Shown piece by piece: positions 22,385 to 33,806 of a stretch of DNA of 64,000 bases. The notes beneath the pieces are model-generated. The model had not been told where the DNA came from and made no database searches. It worked only from the letters and a program-made list of their open reading frames with translations. The position numbers and the translations under genes were made by a program. The stretch comes from Cricetomys ansorgei (lineage: Eukaryota > Chordata > Mammalia > Rodentia > Nesomyidae). Positions within the stretch are counted from its first letter, which is position 1. Each line of letters opens with the position of its first letter. The DNA is taken from the NCBI GenBank assembly GCA_026225945.1, contig JAMJFZ010000818.1, forward strand, positions 6,995,501-7,059,500, written 5' to 3'.

Positions 22385-22870
22385 TATGTCCTCTGGCCAC
22401 ATCGAACTGAAACTAGACATCAGTAACAGAATGCAAGAGGAAAAGCTGTATCCATGTGGAAATTAACAGCATGCTTCTGAACTGCCTGCGGATCAGACAG
22501 GAAGTGAGATGGGCAGAGGAACAAGTGAACGCTAATGAAAACACTCTCATCAGATCAGATCCGAGGAGAGAAGAGAACCCGAGGCGCCCAGCGTTCCAGC
22601 TGACAGAACAGGGGCCCTGGCTCCGCCACCAGGAGAATGTTGCAAGCAAAGGAGCCCAGGATGAGGAGGGAGGAGGTAATGAACTTGAAAAAAAGAAACA
22701 CAGTTGAGAAAAATGCTGAAGCAAAAGGCTGTTTTTCTGGGGAAAATCCATAAAATTGACAAAGTGCCAACATAAGTGACACGTACACGCAGAAACGAAT
22801 GAACGGTATCAGGAGCGACATGGGGCATTGCTATAGAGAAAGCCTGTGGCCACCGAAGGGTATTACAGGA
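22385..22870 (+). mobile_element. Ancient L1 ORF2 fragment, sense
   Basis: TGAAACTAGACATCAGTAAC, ATCCATGTGGAAATTAACAG, TAAAATTGACAAAGTGCCAA and the GAAACGAATGAACGGTATCA block parallel the endonuclease-to-RT region of old L1 ORF2 in order. There are many stops and deletions. Confidence 0.65.
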
Positions 22871-22920
22871 GTACCAGCTTCCTCTAGCAGGTCCAGTCAC
22901 CCCTCAGACCCCTAAACTAG

Positions 22921-23055
22921 ACCCAGCACGGTGGCCCTGCCTGTAATCCCAGCTTGGGGAAGTGGAGGCAGAAGGGTCAGCGTTCAGAGTCGTTGTGGGC
23001 TACCTAATGAGTTTAAGGCCAGCCTGAGCTACATGAGACCTCGTCTCCAAAGGAA
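22921..23055 (+). mobile_element. B1 SINE, sense
   Basis: ACGGTGGCCCTGCCTGTAAT, CCCAGCTTGGGGAAGTGGAG, TTTAAGGCCAGCCTGAGCTA and CATGAGACCTCGTCTCC. Confidence 0.85.
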
Positions 23056-23784
23056 CAAACAGAACAAGCACCTGAACCGAGATGTAGAATTAGGTTAAGG
23101 TTAATGAACAGTTTAAATGTGAAGTCATAATTAAAATGCTCCCAAGAAAAACGGCTCCAGGCTCACAGGGTTGGTTCCCTTGGGGACCCTGCTTATCAGC
23201 TGAAGCGTAATGGGTACCAGCTTGACTCATCAGTCTTCCAGAAGACAGAGGGTATCTACAATGTACAGCCAAAGGGAGCCTGGTGCTCCTGGGATGAGGC
23301 TGTGTCATGCTAGTGGGTGACATGTGCAGTGACCCTACAGAGACAACTCTGCTGTAACAGACGCTATTGCTGAAGCTGTGGCCATTCATTCAGAGAGCTG
23401 AGCAAACAGGAAGAAACTGTGACTTGCATTTCCTTAAGTGCATAAAGTTTCTTGAAGACCTTCTACCCTGCCCCAAGTCAACCTACCCCCAATCTGCTTC
23501 TGGAACCCCCTGCTGGGGCTCTGTGCAGTAGGAGCTCCTCATGGGGTCAGTCAAAGTCAGGGATTCAGCTGTGGGGGTCACTGCCCCCCTTCCTGCTGCA
23601 CCCATCTGCTTCCAACTTCTAAGGTTGTGTTTGATGCTGTCCCTTTTATTTTCTGTCATTAGGCTTCAGAGAAGTGAGACTGCTTTTATTCTTGACTCCA
23701 GTGGTGTTCTGAGAGATTGCTCCCAAGTCCCGTGTTCACACCGCCATCTTTAGTAGTCTCTGTTTGTATATAGGGTTTTGCTGT

Positions 23785-23898
23785 TTCTTTTCTGAGATAA
23801 AGTTTTGCTGAATAGCTCAGGCTAGCCTTGAACTCTTGATTCTTTTACCCCAGCCTCCCATGCACTAGGATTAAAGGCACATACCACTATGCCCAGCT
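23785..23898 (-). mobile_element. B1 SINE, antisense
   Basis: TGAATAGCTCAGGCTAGCCT, TGAACTCTTGATTCTTTTAC and ACTAGGATTAAAGGCACATA follow the reversed B1 order. Confidence 0.8.
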
Positions 23899-24158
23899 CA
23901 TAGATTCTTTTTTTTTAAAGTGAAATACACATACAAACCAAAAAAAAAGAAAGTAAAGGAACAACAGAAAAGAGAAGCAGGCCATCCATACCATCAGCTT
24001 GCTTCTCTTTGTGTTTGTGTGTGAGCTTCCTGTGTGTCCCTGGGCCTTCTGTAATCTTCTGTTAACTTTGTACCCCTGGAGATGGAGCCCAGAGCCTCCT
24101 CCCGCCCCTCTCTGTGTGCTCCTGCATGTGCAGATGCACTTGTATATGGGACTGTGGG

Positions 24159-24395
24159 CACATGGGCAGGTGTGCACGCCTGTGTGGAGCTAGAGCACAG
24201 TATCAGCTGTCGTTCATCAGAAGCTGTCCACTTTGCTTGTTTGTTTTTTGAGTCCTGGCCTGGAGCTCTCCAAGCAGGCTAGGTGGGTGGGCCAGAGAGT
24301 TTCCATCCAGTCCCCCTTACCCCCCATAGGTTCTGAAGATCAAACTCAGGTTCTTCTGCCTTTGAGACCAACACTTCATCTTTGTGTGTTGTCAA
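24159..24395 (-). mobile_element. B4/RSINE1-like SINE, antisense
   Basis: TTTTTTGAGTCCTGGCCTGG, AGCTCTCCAAGCAGGCTAGG and GAAGATCAAACTCAGGTTCT lie in the antisense layout with a degraded ID end. Confidence 0.6.
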
Positions 24396-24755
24396 GGTTC
24401 CTTTGGGTGGCCGTGAACAGGTGGTGAATTTGGTCATGGAACCAAACGGCTTCACCTTCCTTTTCCCACACACTTAAGCCTGTGGTCTGCTCTGGGTTAG
24501 CGTGTGCAGTCAGGTATACCCTGTGCCTTTCATCTCTTAGCACTGGCAGTTTCCACTCAGCACAGCACCCATGGGGGCATCTCATTAAAGGAACATTTCA
24601 CCTACCATGGCTGTGAATCTGGAGGCAGGAAGTACATCTTCCCAGCTGGCTCTTTTCCTGTCCATTTTGCCCCATGAAACCTCAGTATTAATCTTACCTG
24701 TCCCTAAATACACATGTCTACTACATGTTTATAAAGATAACTTTTCCTTATTTTG

Positions 24756-24938
24756 TAATGATGTATATATGTGTGTGTTTGCATGTATACATGAGAGTAC
24801 AGGCACCTGTGGAGTCCATAGAACCCCTGGAGCTAGAGTTAACAGTTTTAGCCACACTACATGGATGTTGCTAAATGAACTTGGTTCCTCTGTAAGAGCG
24901 GCAAGTGTTAGCAACTGCTGAACCATCTCTCTAGCCCA
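24756..24938 (-). mobile_element. B2 SINE, antisense
   Basis: A GTGTGTTTGCATGTATACAT-rich tail, then TGTAAGAGCGGCAAGTGTTA and CTGCTGAACCATCTCTCTAG form a reversed B2. Confidence 0.75.
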
Positions 24939-24984
24939 AAGTGTCTATGTTCTTATGTGTTTTCTTTCTTTCTTTTTTTTCCCA

Positions 24985-25245
24985 ATGCTTTGTAGGTCTT
25001 AGGGGATCATCTCGCTCTGCCTTGTGTAAATTTGTTCTCAAATGTTTTGTTCTCTTTGATGCTGTAACAGATGGAGTGTGCAACAGAGTTCTCACATGTG
25101 GGTTTTTACGGTGCTGCTTTGCCAGGTTTGTGTATCAACAGGGCATCTGTGCATAGGAGCAGTTTACTGCTTTTACAAAGTGGAAGCCTTTATTTCATTG
25201 TCTTGTCTAATTGCTTTGGCAGTTCAGTCAGAGCAGGCATTATCC
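24985..25245 (-). mobile_element. Ancient L1 fragment, antisense
   Basis: AATTTGTTCTCAAATGTTTT, TTTGATGCTGTAACAGATGG and GCCTTTATTTCATTGTCTTG with TCTAATTGCTTTGGC match the reversed RT region of old L1 ORF2 in order. Confidence 0.65.
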
Positions 25246-25276
25246 CAATTTAAACAAACTAATAAACAAAAACTAC

Positions 25277-25418
25277 AACCAGGCAGTGGTGGTTCACACC
25301 TTTAATCCCAGCACTTGGTGGACAGAGGCATGTGGATCTCTGTGAATTTGAAGCTATCTGGTCAACAGAGTGAGTTCCAGGACAGCCAGAGTTACACAGG
25401 GAAACCCTATCTCAACCT
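25277..25418 (+). mobile_element. B1 SINE, sense
   Basis: GGCAGTGGTGGTTCACACCT, TTAATCCCAGCACTTGGTGG, GAGTTCCAGGACAGCCAGAG and ACACAGGGAAACCCTATCTC. Well preserved and relatively young. Confidence 0.92.
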
Positions 25419-25449
25419 CTCCCACCAAACCCATTATTTGTTTGTTGTT

Positions 25450-25642
25450 TAGTGTGCGTGCGTGTGTGTGCGCGCGCACATGCATGCATGTGTGTTCACA
25501 CACGTACACATGCCCTGGTGTACATGTGGAGGCCAGAAGATAACTTTCAGGGATGCATTCTCTCTTCCACCATGTGTTGGAACTCAGGTCATCAGGCTTG
25601 GTGGCAAGCTCCTTAACCTACTGAGCCACCTCACAGGCCTTG
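25450..25642 (-). mobile_element. B2/B3-like SINE, antisense
   Basis: A GTGTGTGCGCGCGCACATGC lead, then GGAGGCCAGAAGATAACTTT, GGAACTCAGGTCATCAGGCT, TGGTGGCAAGCTCCTTAACC and CTGAGCCACCTCACAGGCC. Confidence 0.85.
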
Positions 25643-25738
25643 TCTTGAGGAAATCTTCTTCCTGGGTTTTCTGCTTTTCAAGGAACACCATGTCCTGTTG
25701 AGGCTCTTGTCCTCTCTGTGTAGGTGACAGTTTCCATG

Positions 25739-25744
<6 letters not shown>

Positions 25745-25773
<29 letters not shown>
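25745..25773. repeat. Poly(T) tract, 29 bp
   Basis: An uninterrupted run of 29 T. It could be the reversed poly(A) tail of a retroposon, but I see no clear element body next to it. Confidence 0.95.
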
Positions 25774-25922
25774 GTCTCATCTGAATGCAGCGTGGAGGCG
25801 GGCTTCCTGCCCTCAGCTCATTGGATGCTCACACAGCATGTTTTTGGGTGCTAAAGATACCTTGTATTCCTGTTGTTTCCAACCCCCCTTGCCACAGCAT
25901 GGCAAGCTTTCAGTGAATAGCT

Positions 25923-26139
25923 TGTATGTGGTTAGGCATTCCCACATCCGTCCCCAGGTTTACGTGGTTAGGTGTTCCCACATCTGTCCCCAGGTTTACA
26001 TGGTTGGGTGTTCCCACATCTGTCCCCAGGTTTACATGGCTAGGTGTTCCCACATCTGTCCCCAGGTTTACACGGCTAGGTGTTCTCACATCTGTCCCCA
26101 GGTTTACATGGTTAGGTGTTCCCACATCTGTCCCCCAGG
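25923..26139. repeat. 36-bp minisatellite, six copies
   Basis: Six tandem 36-bp units begin at 25923, 25959, 25995, 26031, 26067 and 26103 (the last is 37 bp). Each carries GTGTTCCCACATCTGTCCCC followed by AGGTTTACATGG with a few substitutions. Because 36 is divisible by three, frames stay open on both strands across the array. I regard that as an artefact rather than coding. Confidence 0.96.
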
Positions 26140-26243
26140 TTTACTGGTCTCAGTAACAGATTTACTGTTTCGTTTTAAAAAAAAATTTTTTTTATTGTGT
26201 ATATTTTAAATTTCATTTTAATCTAAGTTTTACAGTTTCGCAG

Positions 26244-26303
26244 TTTGAACCCAGGGCCTCATGTGTTGGCAAGTGCTCTACTGAGAGCTACCTTCTCAGC
26301 CCT
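26244..26303 (-). mobile_element. ID-like SINE, antisense
   Basis: TTTGAACCCAGGGCCTCATG, TGTTGGCAAGTGCTCTACTG and AGAGCTACCTTCTCAGCCCT form a reversed ID with a recognisable B-box side. Confidence 0.75.
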
Positions 26304-26324
26304 CTTTCTATAACTGCTTTTACA

Positions 26325-26432
26325 TTTTGAGACAGGATCCTTTAGACTGGTCCTTGAACTTAAACATGGCCCAGGAAAGCCTTTAACTATTGATCCTGCT
26401 ACTTCAATCTTCACATAGCCACCAGGCCCAGG
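26325..26432 (-). mobile_element. B1-like SINE, antisense (diverged)
   Basis: TTTTGAGACAGGATCCTTTA, GACTGGTCCTTGAACTTAAA and later TTCACATAGCCACCAGGCCC form a degenerate reversed B1. Confidence 0.5.
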
Positions 26433-26559
26433 CTGCCCACTCTAGAAGTATCTTTCCTTCATTTGTGGTCTGCCAGCGGCTGGTCTCAGTGAGCGAGGAG
26501 GGGCTTCCTTTTCCTCCCTTCCTCTGCAGAGGGGGGAAGAATGTATAACCCTTTGAATG

Positions 26560-27129
26560 CTTGCTTGTGTTTGCTGGCTTGGCCCTTTTCTCTTGGTTGG
26601 GAGGCCTTTGACTTCTGATTTGACCCCCATGTTGATCACAAGTTTATCTGCTTCTCTTGGGGTCACCTTCGAAGGGGGGTTTTCAGTAGGAGTCTGCCTG
26701 TGTCATCTTGGATACTGGGATGTGTGTCCAATTGTCCCTAGCATCCTTTTGTGACCTTTATCCTATGAAGTCGGTAAGACTGTCCTCTGTGTCTTCCAGT
26801 TTCATAGTGAGCTTTTTTCCCTGGTTGGTTTTGCTTGCTACATGAAGGCTTATTGCTGAGGCCTTTTCAAGGTTGTAGTGCTAGGATTTTCCTCTGCGCT
26901 GTTTCACATAACCTAATCCTCATTGTCTCCAGCCTGCTGCCAGCTCCAGCTCCAGCTGCTCTCCTTTCCCTGGCTTTTCCTTTGGACCCACTGTGAGAAC
27001 TTTGATGTGACATCTTCCTTGTGTTTGGAACCCTCAAGCTCTTGATGTTTGTCTCTGGCTTTACCTAATCTCCCTTGTGAGTTATTTTCTGACCCAGGAG
27101 TTACTTCAGATTATAGTTTCTTAAATTTT
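26560..27129 (-). mobile_element. Ancient L1 fragment, antisense, part 1
   Basis: TTTTCTCTTGGTTGGGAGGC, TTTGACTTCTGATTTGACCC and, best of all, ATCTCCCTTGTGAGTTATTT with TCTGACCCAGGAGTTACTTC match reversed old L1 ORF2. The match is patchy between 26700 and 27040. Confidence 0.5.
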
Positions 27130-27438
27130 TGTTTTATGAGTATGTGGTGTGTGTGAGAGAGGGAGAGAGGAAGAGGGTGGTGTCAATGTCAGGTGTCAGT
27201 CCTCATAGAACCTGACACCTATCCTTTGATCAGCATCTCTCACTGGCCTGGAGTTCACTGATTTGGTTAGGCTTGCTTGCTTTGGAGCCCCAGGGATCCT
27301 CTGATCTCTTCCTCCTCAGCACTGGGATTACAACTGTGCATCACTATGCCAGGCTTTTCATGTGACTGCTGAGGAATCGAACTCAAGTCCTCATGTTTTC
27401 AAAGCAAGCACTCACCCACTAAGCCATCTCTCCAACAA
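27130..27438 (-). mobile_element. B4/RSINE1-like SINE, antisense, inserted in L1
   Basis: A GTGTGTGAGAGAGGGAGAGA lead, AGCACTGGGATTACAACTGT, GAATCGAACTCAAGTCCTCA and CACTAAGCCATCTCTCCAAC. The L1 resumes on the far side. Confidence 0.8.
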
Positions 27439-27439
27439 G

Positions 27440-27592
27440 ATCATATTGTTGAATTGCCTTCTACTTAAGATTTTCCTAGCTTTCCCTCTGCCATTGATTT
27501 CTAACTTTATGGCACACGTTCCATTAAATGAATATCTTCAACTTACTAAGATTTGTTTTGTGGCCATACATAAGGTCTGGTCTGGAATAGTC
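27440..27592 (-). mobile_element. Ancient L1 fragment, antisense, part 2
   Basis: CTCTGCCATTGATTTCTAAC, TTCAACTTACTAAGATTTGT and TTTGTGGCCATACATAAGGT continue the L1 colinearly after the SINE at 27130-27438. Confidence 0.7.
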
Positions 27593-27722
27593 TATGTACT
27601 ATTCCAGGCTGATCAGGGCTATGCAATGAGTTCCTCTCTCATAAAACTGACCTTGAACTCCTGGCCCCCTCTGCCTCTATTTCCCTAGGGCTGGATCCTA
27701 GGCGTGTACCCATCATGCCCAA
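27593..27722 (-). mobile_element. B1 SINE, antisense (diverged)
   Basis: ATTCCAGGCTGATCAGGGCT, CTGACCTTGAACTCCTGGCC and GGCGTGTACCCATCATGCCC give a reversed B1 that ends the recognisable L1. Confidence 0.65.
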
Positions 27723-28431
27723 CCTTTTCTCTGTTCTTGAAGTGGGAGCCTGGCTTATAGACTTGAGATACTTCTTTCTCATAAGAACATTAGATACTAC
27801 ACATTCTTCTCTGAGCCTGGCTTTCTTGGATATGCTGTATTCGATATATCTTGGATATACTGTGTACCGTTTTCCGATTTCCTCAACACTCTTTGATTCA
27901 GTGTGTGTTGTTAATTTTGTTTTCTTCTGTTGCTTGCTGTAGTTCTGCTGCGGTTGAAGTGCCCCACAGATAGTTTGTTTTCTTTCAGTTCCCGGAAGCT
28001 GGCTACTTTGTTTCAGACCCCAGGACTACACAGATTTGAGAACCTTCCTACATGTTCTCTGGTGCTGTGGTTGGTGTGTACGCACCTAGATCTCTCTGTT
28101 GATGGCTTGTCAAAAGCTCTTATGCCCCAGGCCCTCCTGGCCACATTAGGACTCTTACCTTTTTATCATCCTTAAGACTCCTGAGGTTCATTTTTCCATA
28201 TCTGTTTCCCTTCCGTCTGTGGTCACCATCTGGGGTGGACCAGGGGCCTGAGACACAGATTTCTTACCTGCTTATAGACAAGTTGCAGAGTCAGCCACGA
28301 ACCCCTGGCTTGAGCCTGTTGTGCCTGAATAATGTGCTACCCACTGCTCCCCTCCTTGCACCCTTAGGATCACTGCTATGGCCCTGGCCTTCCATTGATG
28401 TCAGGCTGTAGTGCACCTGGTCATGTCGTAA

Positions 28432-28638
<207 letters not shown>

Positions 28639-30491
28639 TGAGAATCACTGCTGGGTCCTGCAAGGCCACAGGCCTGCACCACTTGGCAGGCCCCTTGTCC
28701 AGGGCCCTCCTCATGCCCTGATTTTTCTGCTCTTCAGCTCTGAACTCAGCTTCTGTTCTCTCTGGTGCTGCCCCCAGCCACTCCCATTTCCTGTGGCCAT
28801 GACCTTCACTGTTATCTGGGTTGGACTGTTTCTTTTTAGTTTTCTTCCTCCTGATCACACTGCTCGTGGCAAGAAGCCCACAGGTTAGAGATTGCCCGGC
28901 TTCTAGACAGGCCATTGATTTTTGCCTTGGCACCTATTAGAGGCAATCAAATCGTGTCCCCATTACCAATCTTGGTGATGGGAGAGGTGACACCTTTGAT
29001 GAAATGAGGTGTTCTGAACCATGGCTGTGCCGCATACCCAAGCCCTAGGACCTGTCATCCTGTTCTATTCTAATTGGGCCACTGTCCTGGACCAAGGGCT
29101 GCTGGAGGGTGAATCAAGGCTACCTGGCTGCAGAATTGTCTGAGGATGGGGTGATAAATGACTTTCAGAACAGCTAGCAAGACTTCAGGGACAGCATGGC
29201 TAGGAAGTACCAGTGTTCTGTGTCCCATGTGGGTGACACAGAGTGAGGTTCGCAAGATCTCCTTCCCGCAGGACCATAAGTGTGTATCCTGGCACTGCTC
29301 AGAGGTGGAGCTCAGCCCTTCCCTGGAGACCGCGGTGCTGTGGATGGCACAGCATGGCTGAAAGCTGTGTGGAGGACTGAGTCTGGTGGCCCTGGAGAAC
29401 ACTGTCCATGTCATAATATGATGACCAGGAACACAGGGGTGGTGTGCCCAGTTGGCATGGAGGCCTGCGGTGGTAGATAAGCAGCTGCGACTTCGGCCCT
29501 CACAATGGTAGACATTTCTAGACAGCCCCACAGCCACAGCCACTTCTATAGGCCGTGCTTACCCTTGAGGAAGGGGGCTGCTCAGACTGCCCACAGAGCC
29601 TGACTCTCCTGTGTGAGCTTTCCCCACTTGTTCTTGGGCCAGGGTTGCTTGACCCCAGCCTCGCTCTGCTCCTAGAGCTGGATGCCCCTGATTCTTGTCA
29701 CATCCTAAGCCACCTTCTCCCCTGACAGTGTCGGGTCTCAGTTGGACTCCACAGATGGGCGCATATCAGGAAGACCAGGTGATAGCCAGTGCCCGGCTCT
29801 GCATCCCCATCCTATGATGCCTTCTGTTTATGAGTAAAGACAAAGCCATTTACTCAAGATGTTTGATCCTGGAGGTTAGGCTGGCAGCATGCTCCCCTCT
29901 ACATACCAGACTGTCCCCTTTGTATCCCCACACCCATGTCAAACCAACTTGTGGGCGGGTCAACCTGGCAGGTACCTGTGTCTTAGGTAATCAAGTCTCC
30001 TTCCCGGGTCACTGGCCTCAGCTCAAGGGCCCCATGCTAACTGCAGGTGGCCATGGCGGCCCCAGACTGGGTCTGCTCTGTCCCAACTGCTGTCATATCT
30101 GAGCTGGGAGGGTTTTACACCCAGGGCTGAACTGGTCCTTCAAAGTGTCATTAGTCACCTATGGTAAGAGACAGTTCTACTCAACCTCAATGTCAGAGCT
30201 GGCTCCTCATCTGCTATCGGTGTGCGCAGGAGCTACTGTTTGAGCAGCCTGTATGTAACAGCTATGGCAGGGTGGTAGCAGGTCCTTCAGAGCACATGGA
30301 GATGGAGGCTGTGACAGACTAGTCCTGGAGAAAAGGGAAACAGGCGTGGGTTTGCCTCAGGAGTGGCCTAGGAAGAGTTTCCTGGGTCAGAAGGTGACTC
30401 AAGATATGTGGAAAGAGAAGCTTTCCCCCTGCTCCCATCCTCCCTACACCCTTCATTCCTCCCACTCCCCACCCCCACTGCCCCACTCCTG

Positions 30492-30495
<4 letters not shown>

Positions 30496-30526
<31 letters not shown>
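30496..30526. repeat. (CA)n microsatellite, 31 bp
   Basis: An uninterrupted AC/CA dinucleotide run. Confidence 0.97.
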
Positions 30527-30527
<1 letters not shown>

Positions 30528-30984
30528 TGGATGGACTTGGGCATGTTGATTTCCCACCTGAACCCCTGCACTTTCTTTATAAGGCTGGAGTGATGAGGGT
30601 TCTTGAGGGAATCCTGTGCTTGGACCTTGCTACCCCCACCTTCCCTCCCTGCCCTTGTTAGATGCTCAGTAAGTGCTCTGTCCTTTTTCATCAAAGATGA
30701 GATCTTCTCGGTCCTGAGCCTGGGCCCCTCGGGCACTGGGGAGAAACCTCCACCCCGGGGCTCTCCTGGTGGCCTGGCCATAGCACTTGATGCCGGCCCC
30801 TTTGAGAACCACCCTCCTCCATGCAGTGCTAATGCTTGGGCCTGGAACCTTGGGGTGCTTGGCCAGCCTCGAGGCCTCCTCAGACCTTGCCGTGTGCTCA
30901 GTATGCAGGCGGCCTCCTGCTCTCCCACTTTCCTCACTCCTTCCCTCCAGAGGAGAAGAGTGGCTTCAAGTTGGCGCTTCAAGG

Positions 30985-31100
30985 AAGATTGATTAAAATC
31001 AGCTGCGGTTCATCTTAATTGGGAACATATGCTCGGAGAGGGAGCTCAACTAGTTAGAATTTTTTGTAATTAGTTCACAGCTGGTTGGCGAGGAAGCAAA
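30985..31100. promoter_or_regulatory. Candidate conserved noncoding element
   Basis: An AT-rich, repeat-free block with GATTGATTAAAATCAGCTGC, CATCTTAATTGGG and TTTTTTGTAATTAGTTCACA, sharply different in composition from the GC-rich flanks. The call rests on composition and motifs only. Confidence 0.35.
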
Positions 31101-31377
31101 ACTCTGGTGACCACTTAGAGCTGGGTGTGTGGGCGTGCTTGGGGGCTCAATGGACGGGTCATCACAGTGGCTGTATGCCGACTGGCCAAGTTGATGCCAT
31201 CGTTCCTGGATCTCCTGAGTCACTGGCCATTTGTACACTGACCAGGGTGACCTGCGTGTATTGCTTCTGTAGCTAGGAGGTGAGAAAGGGGTGCCAGGGT
31301 CTACTTGCCAAATGGGATCTCTCACCAACTGGCTGGGTGGACAGCAAACTTATGACTCACAGACAGCCCGTCAAAGG

Positions 31378-31490
31378 ATCAGGGAGGCTACACACAGTGC
31401 TACACGTCTGTGGTCTCAGCACTGAGGAGGCTGAGGGAAGTTTGCAAGTTTCAGAGCCTGGACTACATAGCAAGATCCTGTGTGGAGAGG
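31378..31490 (+). mobile_element. B1-like SINE, sense (diverged)
   Basis: CTGTGGTCTCAGCACTGAGG, AGGCTGAGGGAAGTTTGCAA and CTGGACTACATAGCAAGATC with CTGTGTGG. Confidence 0.7.
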
Positions 31491-31967
31491 GAAAGGAAAA
31501 AAATCTGCAGGAAGGCCTCACTTAGAGAAGGAACTGAGGCTTACACAGAGGCAGATATGGGGATCAGCAGTCTCTATTGCCTAGGCTCCTTATGTATGCC
31601 CTAAGATCAGGAACAGCTGCTTTATCACAGAGGTACCATGCTTCTCATAGGCTCTCCATAAAGACCTCCACATATGTGCTTCTGATGACCTAGGGCAGGA
31701 TACTGTGTGTGGGGTCATCAAGGAGAGCCTATCAGAGCATCTGACCATCCTGAGGCACAGGGGAGCCTGTCCACAGAAACTGTCTGGGCCCTGGCCTCCC
31801 AGCAGGGTGGGTCATTTCCCTGCCTGATGATAAACAAGGTTTCTTCCCTGTGGAACATGCAATGCTGACCCAGCCCTGGGGCTTGTTAGTGCCTCTGGGG
31901 GCTCACATTATAGGCAGTGAGGGCGGGCCTCCATGGAAGCTGGTTCCTACCTCATTTCCCCTGTGTT

Positions 31968-32185
31968 TTACTGCGGGCAGTTTCAAGATAGAGAAATTGA
32001 AAGAATTTTTACAGTGAATGCCCACTTACCCACCACCTACATCCTGCCGGGAACGGCACACTTGTGGCTGTATGACATTCCTACCCATCCCTCTGCCATC
32101 CATCAGTCCGTTTTATTCTTTTGATGCATTTGAAACTAAATTGCAGACATCTGTACACTTCCTCTAAGCACTCGAGCATGCATGT
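31968..32185 (-). mobile_element. Ancient mammal-wide L1-associated repeat (tentative)
   Basis: TTACAGTGAATGCCCACTTA, CCACCACCTACATCCTGCCG, TTTTGATGCATTTGAAACTA and AATTGCAGACATCTGTACAC match a well-known old mammalian repeat, probably the 3' region of an L1M in antisense. Confidence 0.5.
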
Positions 32186-33748
32186 AATTAAGCGAATTCA
32201 TCTCTAGAATCTGACGCCCCGGCCCCCACCGTCCCACAGTGTCGCCTCATCATGGAGCTGAGCTCCTCCCTCTACCAGTGAGGCTGTGCCAGTGAACCCC
32301 AGACCCAGGCCACTGAGCTGGCCATCCTCCATAGAGTCCTTCCAGGTCAACCTGGCACATCCCTCCCACAGTCGGGGGGGGCTGGGCTGGTGTCTGGGGC
32401 CACCTTGCAGTCCTCCCCAAGTGCTGCTCAGAACAGAGCCCAGACGGCTGCCCAGTGACATTTAAAATCAGCGTATCTTTTTTGGAAATGGAGTGGGCAG
32501 AAAATTGCTGGGTTTCCTGGGAGCGGAAAGCTTCCCAAGCTTGTAGATGTCCCTGCTCCTGTCTGCGTCACAGGCAGCAGTGCAGTTAGGATGCCCAGCC
32601 TCACCTCTTCCTGCACCCACACCTGCCTTACATCCACCTTCCCCTGCAGCAGCCTGGGATCTGCCCAGCATGTGACCCTCCACCTTAGCTGCTCCCCACT
32701 GTCTCCTGTCAGCCTCATCTACCCAGAGCCTCCTACCTAAGACAAGGAGAGCATCTTCCCAAGCCTTCATCCTTATGCCCCACTTCCATCTTCCAGTGTT
32801 GGTCCTTGGCTCTTGACTCAGGCATCTGGCTTCTTGGTGGCTTACCGAATACACTTCTGCAATGTCAGGTTGTCACTTACTATGGGGCACCCATGTTGTG
32901 GAAAGGCCCTAAGCTACTCTGTGGAAGAACAAGCATTGAATCCATGAGCTAAAGGCTGTGCCAGCACCAACCTCTCATGGCCCCCATCCCTGGCCTGAGT
33001 GCTGAGTGACACTGAGGAGACAGCATCAAATGCTTCCTGTTTGAAGGCCATAGGTCATGGAAGTCAGTCCCATGCCACGGGGCATGAAATGGCACACCAA
33101 CATTCAGACATCAGAGCAGAGACTTGAGTCTCCTCTAGGAACATCACAGACAATCCCTGCCTGTCAGTCTCCATTATCCCAGTTCTTTCCTAAGGACCTG
33201 GAATGTCTATGAGGCCCACAGAGCACTGCCCTTCTATACGTCATGCAGTGTTGCCTAGGCTGCAGGGACCAAGCCACATGCCCCCCTCACGCTTGTCTTT
33301 AACCCATTTGCTATGCCTGGCTCAGCCATGGTTAGCACTCATGTCCTGCTCAGCCTAGTCATGGCTGTACCTTCCCCTCTGGGTGTTCACAGAGACCTTG
33401 CTGTTACAGCATTTGATCCCGATCCCTGCCCAGGACCTCTGTGCAGCTGCCTGTGGGCAGTGTCCGTATCTCTTCTGCAGACTGGGTATCTTGATTAGAA
33501 CTGCAGAAGTAGGATGAATTTGGAGGCTCTGCATTGTCTACATGCCTGCTCTCCTTGAGCCAGTGTGCTGGTGATGTCTCTTAGTTGGGGGCCTCCTTTG
33601 TGTTCCTCTGAAGCAGATCTGCTTCTGTCTTTCCTTGCCGTAAGCACTGTTCATGAACACTGCTTCTGTGTTGTAGCTCCCTGTGGACCTTTACTACCTT
33701 CACCATTTTTTTTCCTTTCCCTTTTTTTCTTTGCATTGTTCAGATTGT

Positions 33749-33806
33749 ACTAAGGGCCTTGGGTATGCTAAGCAAGTGCTCTACCACTGAGCCACGCCCC
33801 AGCTCC
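33749..33806 (-). mobile_element. ID SINE remnant, antisense, bordering array 1
   Basis: AAGGGCCTTGGGTATGCTAA, GCAAGTGCTCTACCACTGAG and CCACGCCCCAGCTC form a reversed ID that still has the sequence between the two promoter boxes. Confidence 0.8.

Noticed and set aside
22385..22870. Active LINE or reverse-transcriptase gene
   Set aside because: L1 resemblance is only in diverged blocks with many stops and deletions. It is an old fossil.
25724..26209. 161-codon frame with repeated GCSHICPQVYM-type peptide, and the 71-codon reverse frame
   Set aside because: Both are produced by the 36-bp minisatellite, whose unit length is divisible by three. There is no evidence of coding.
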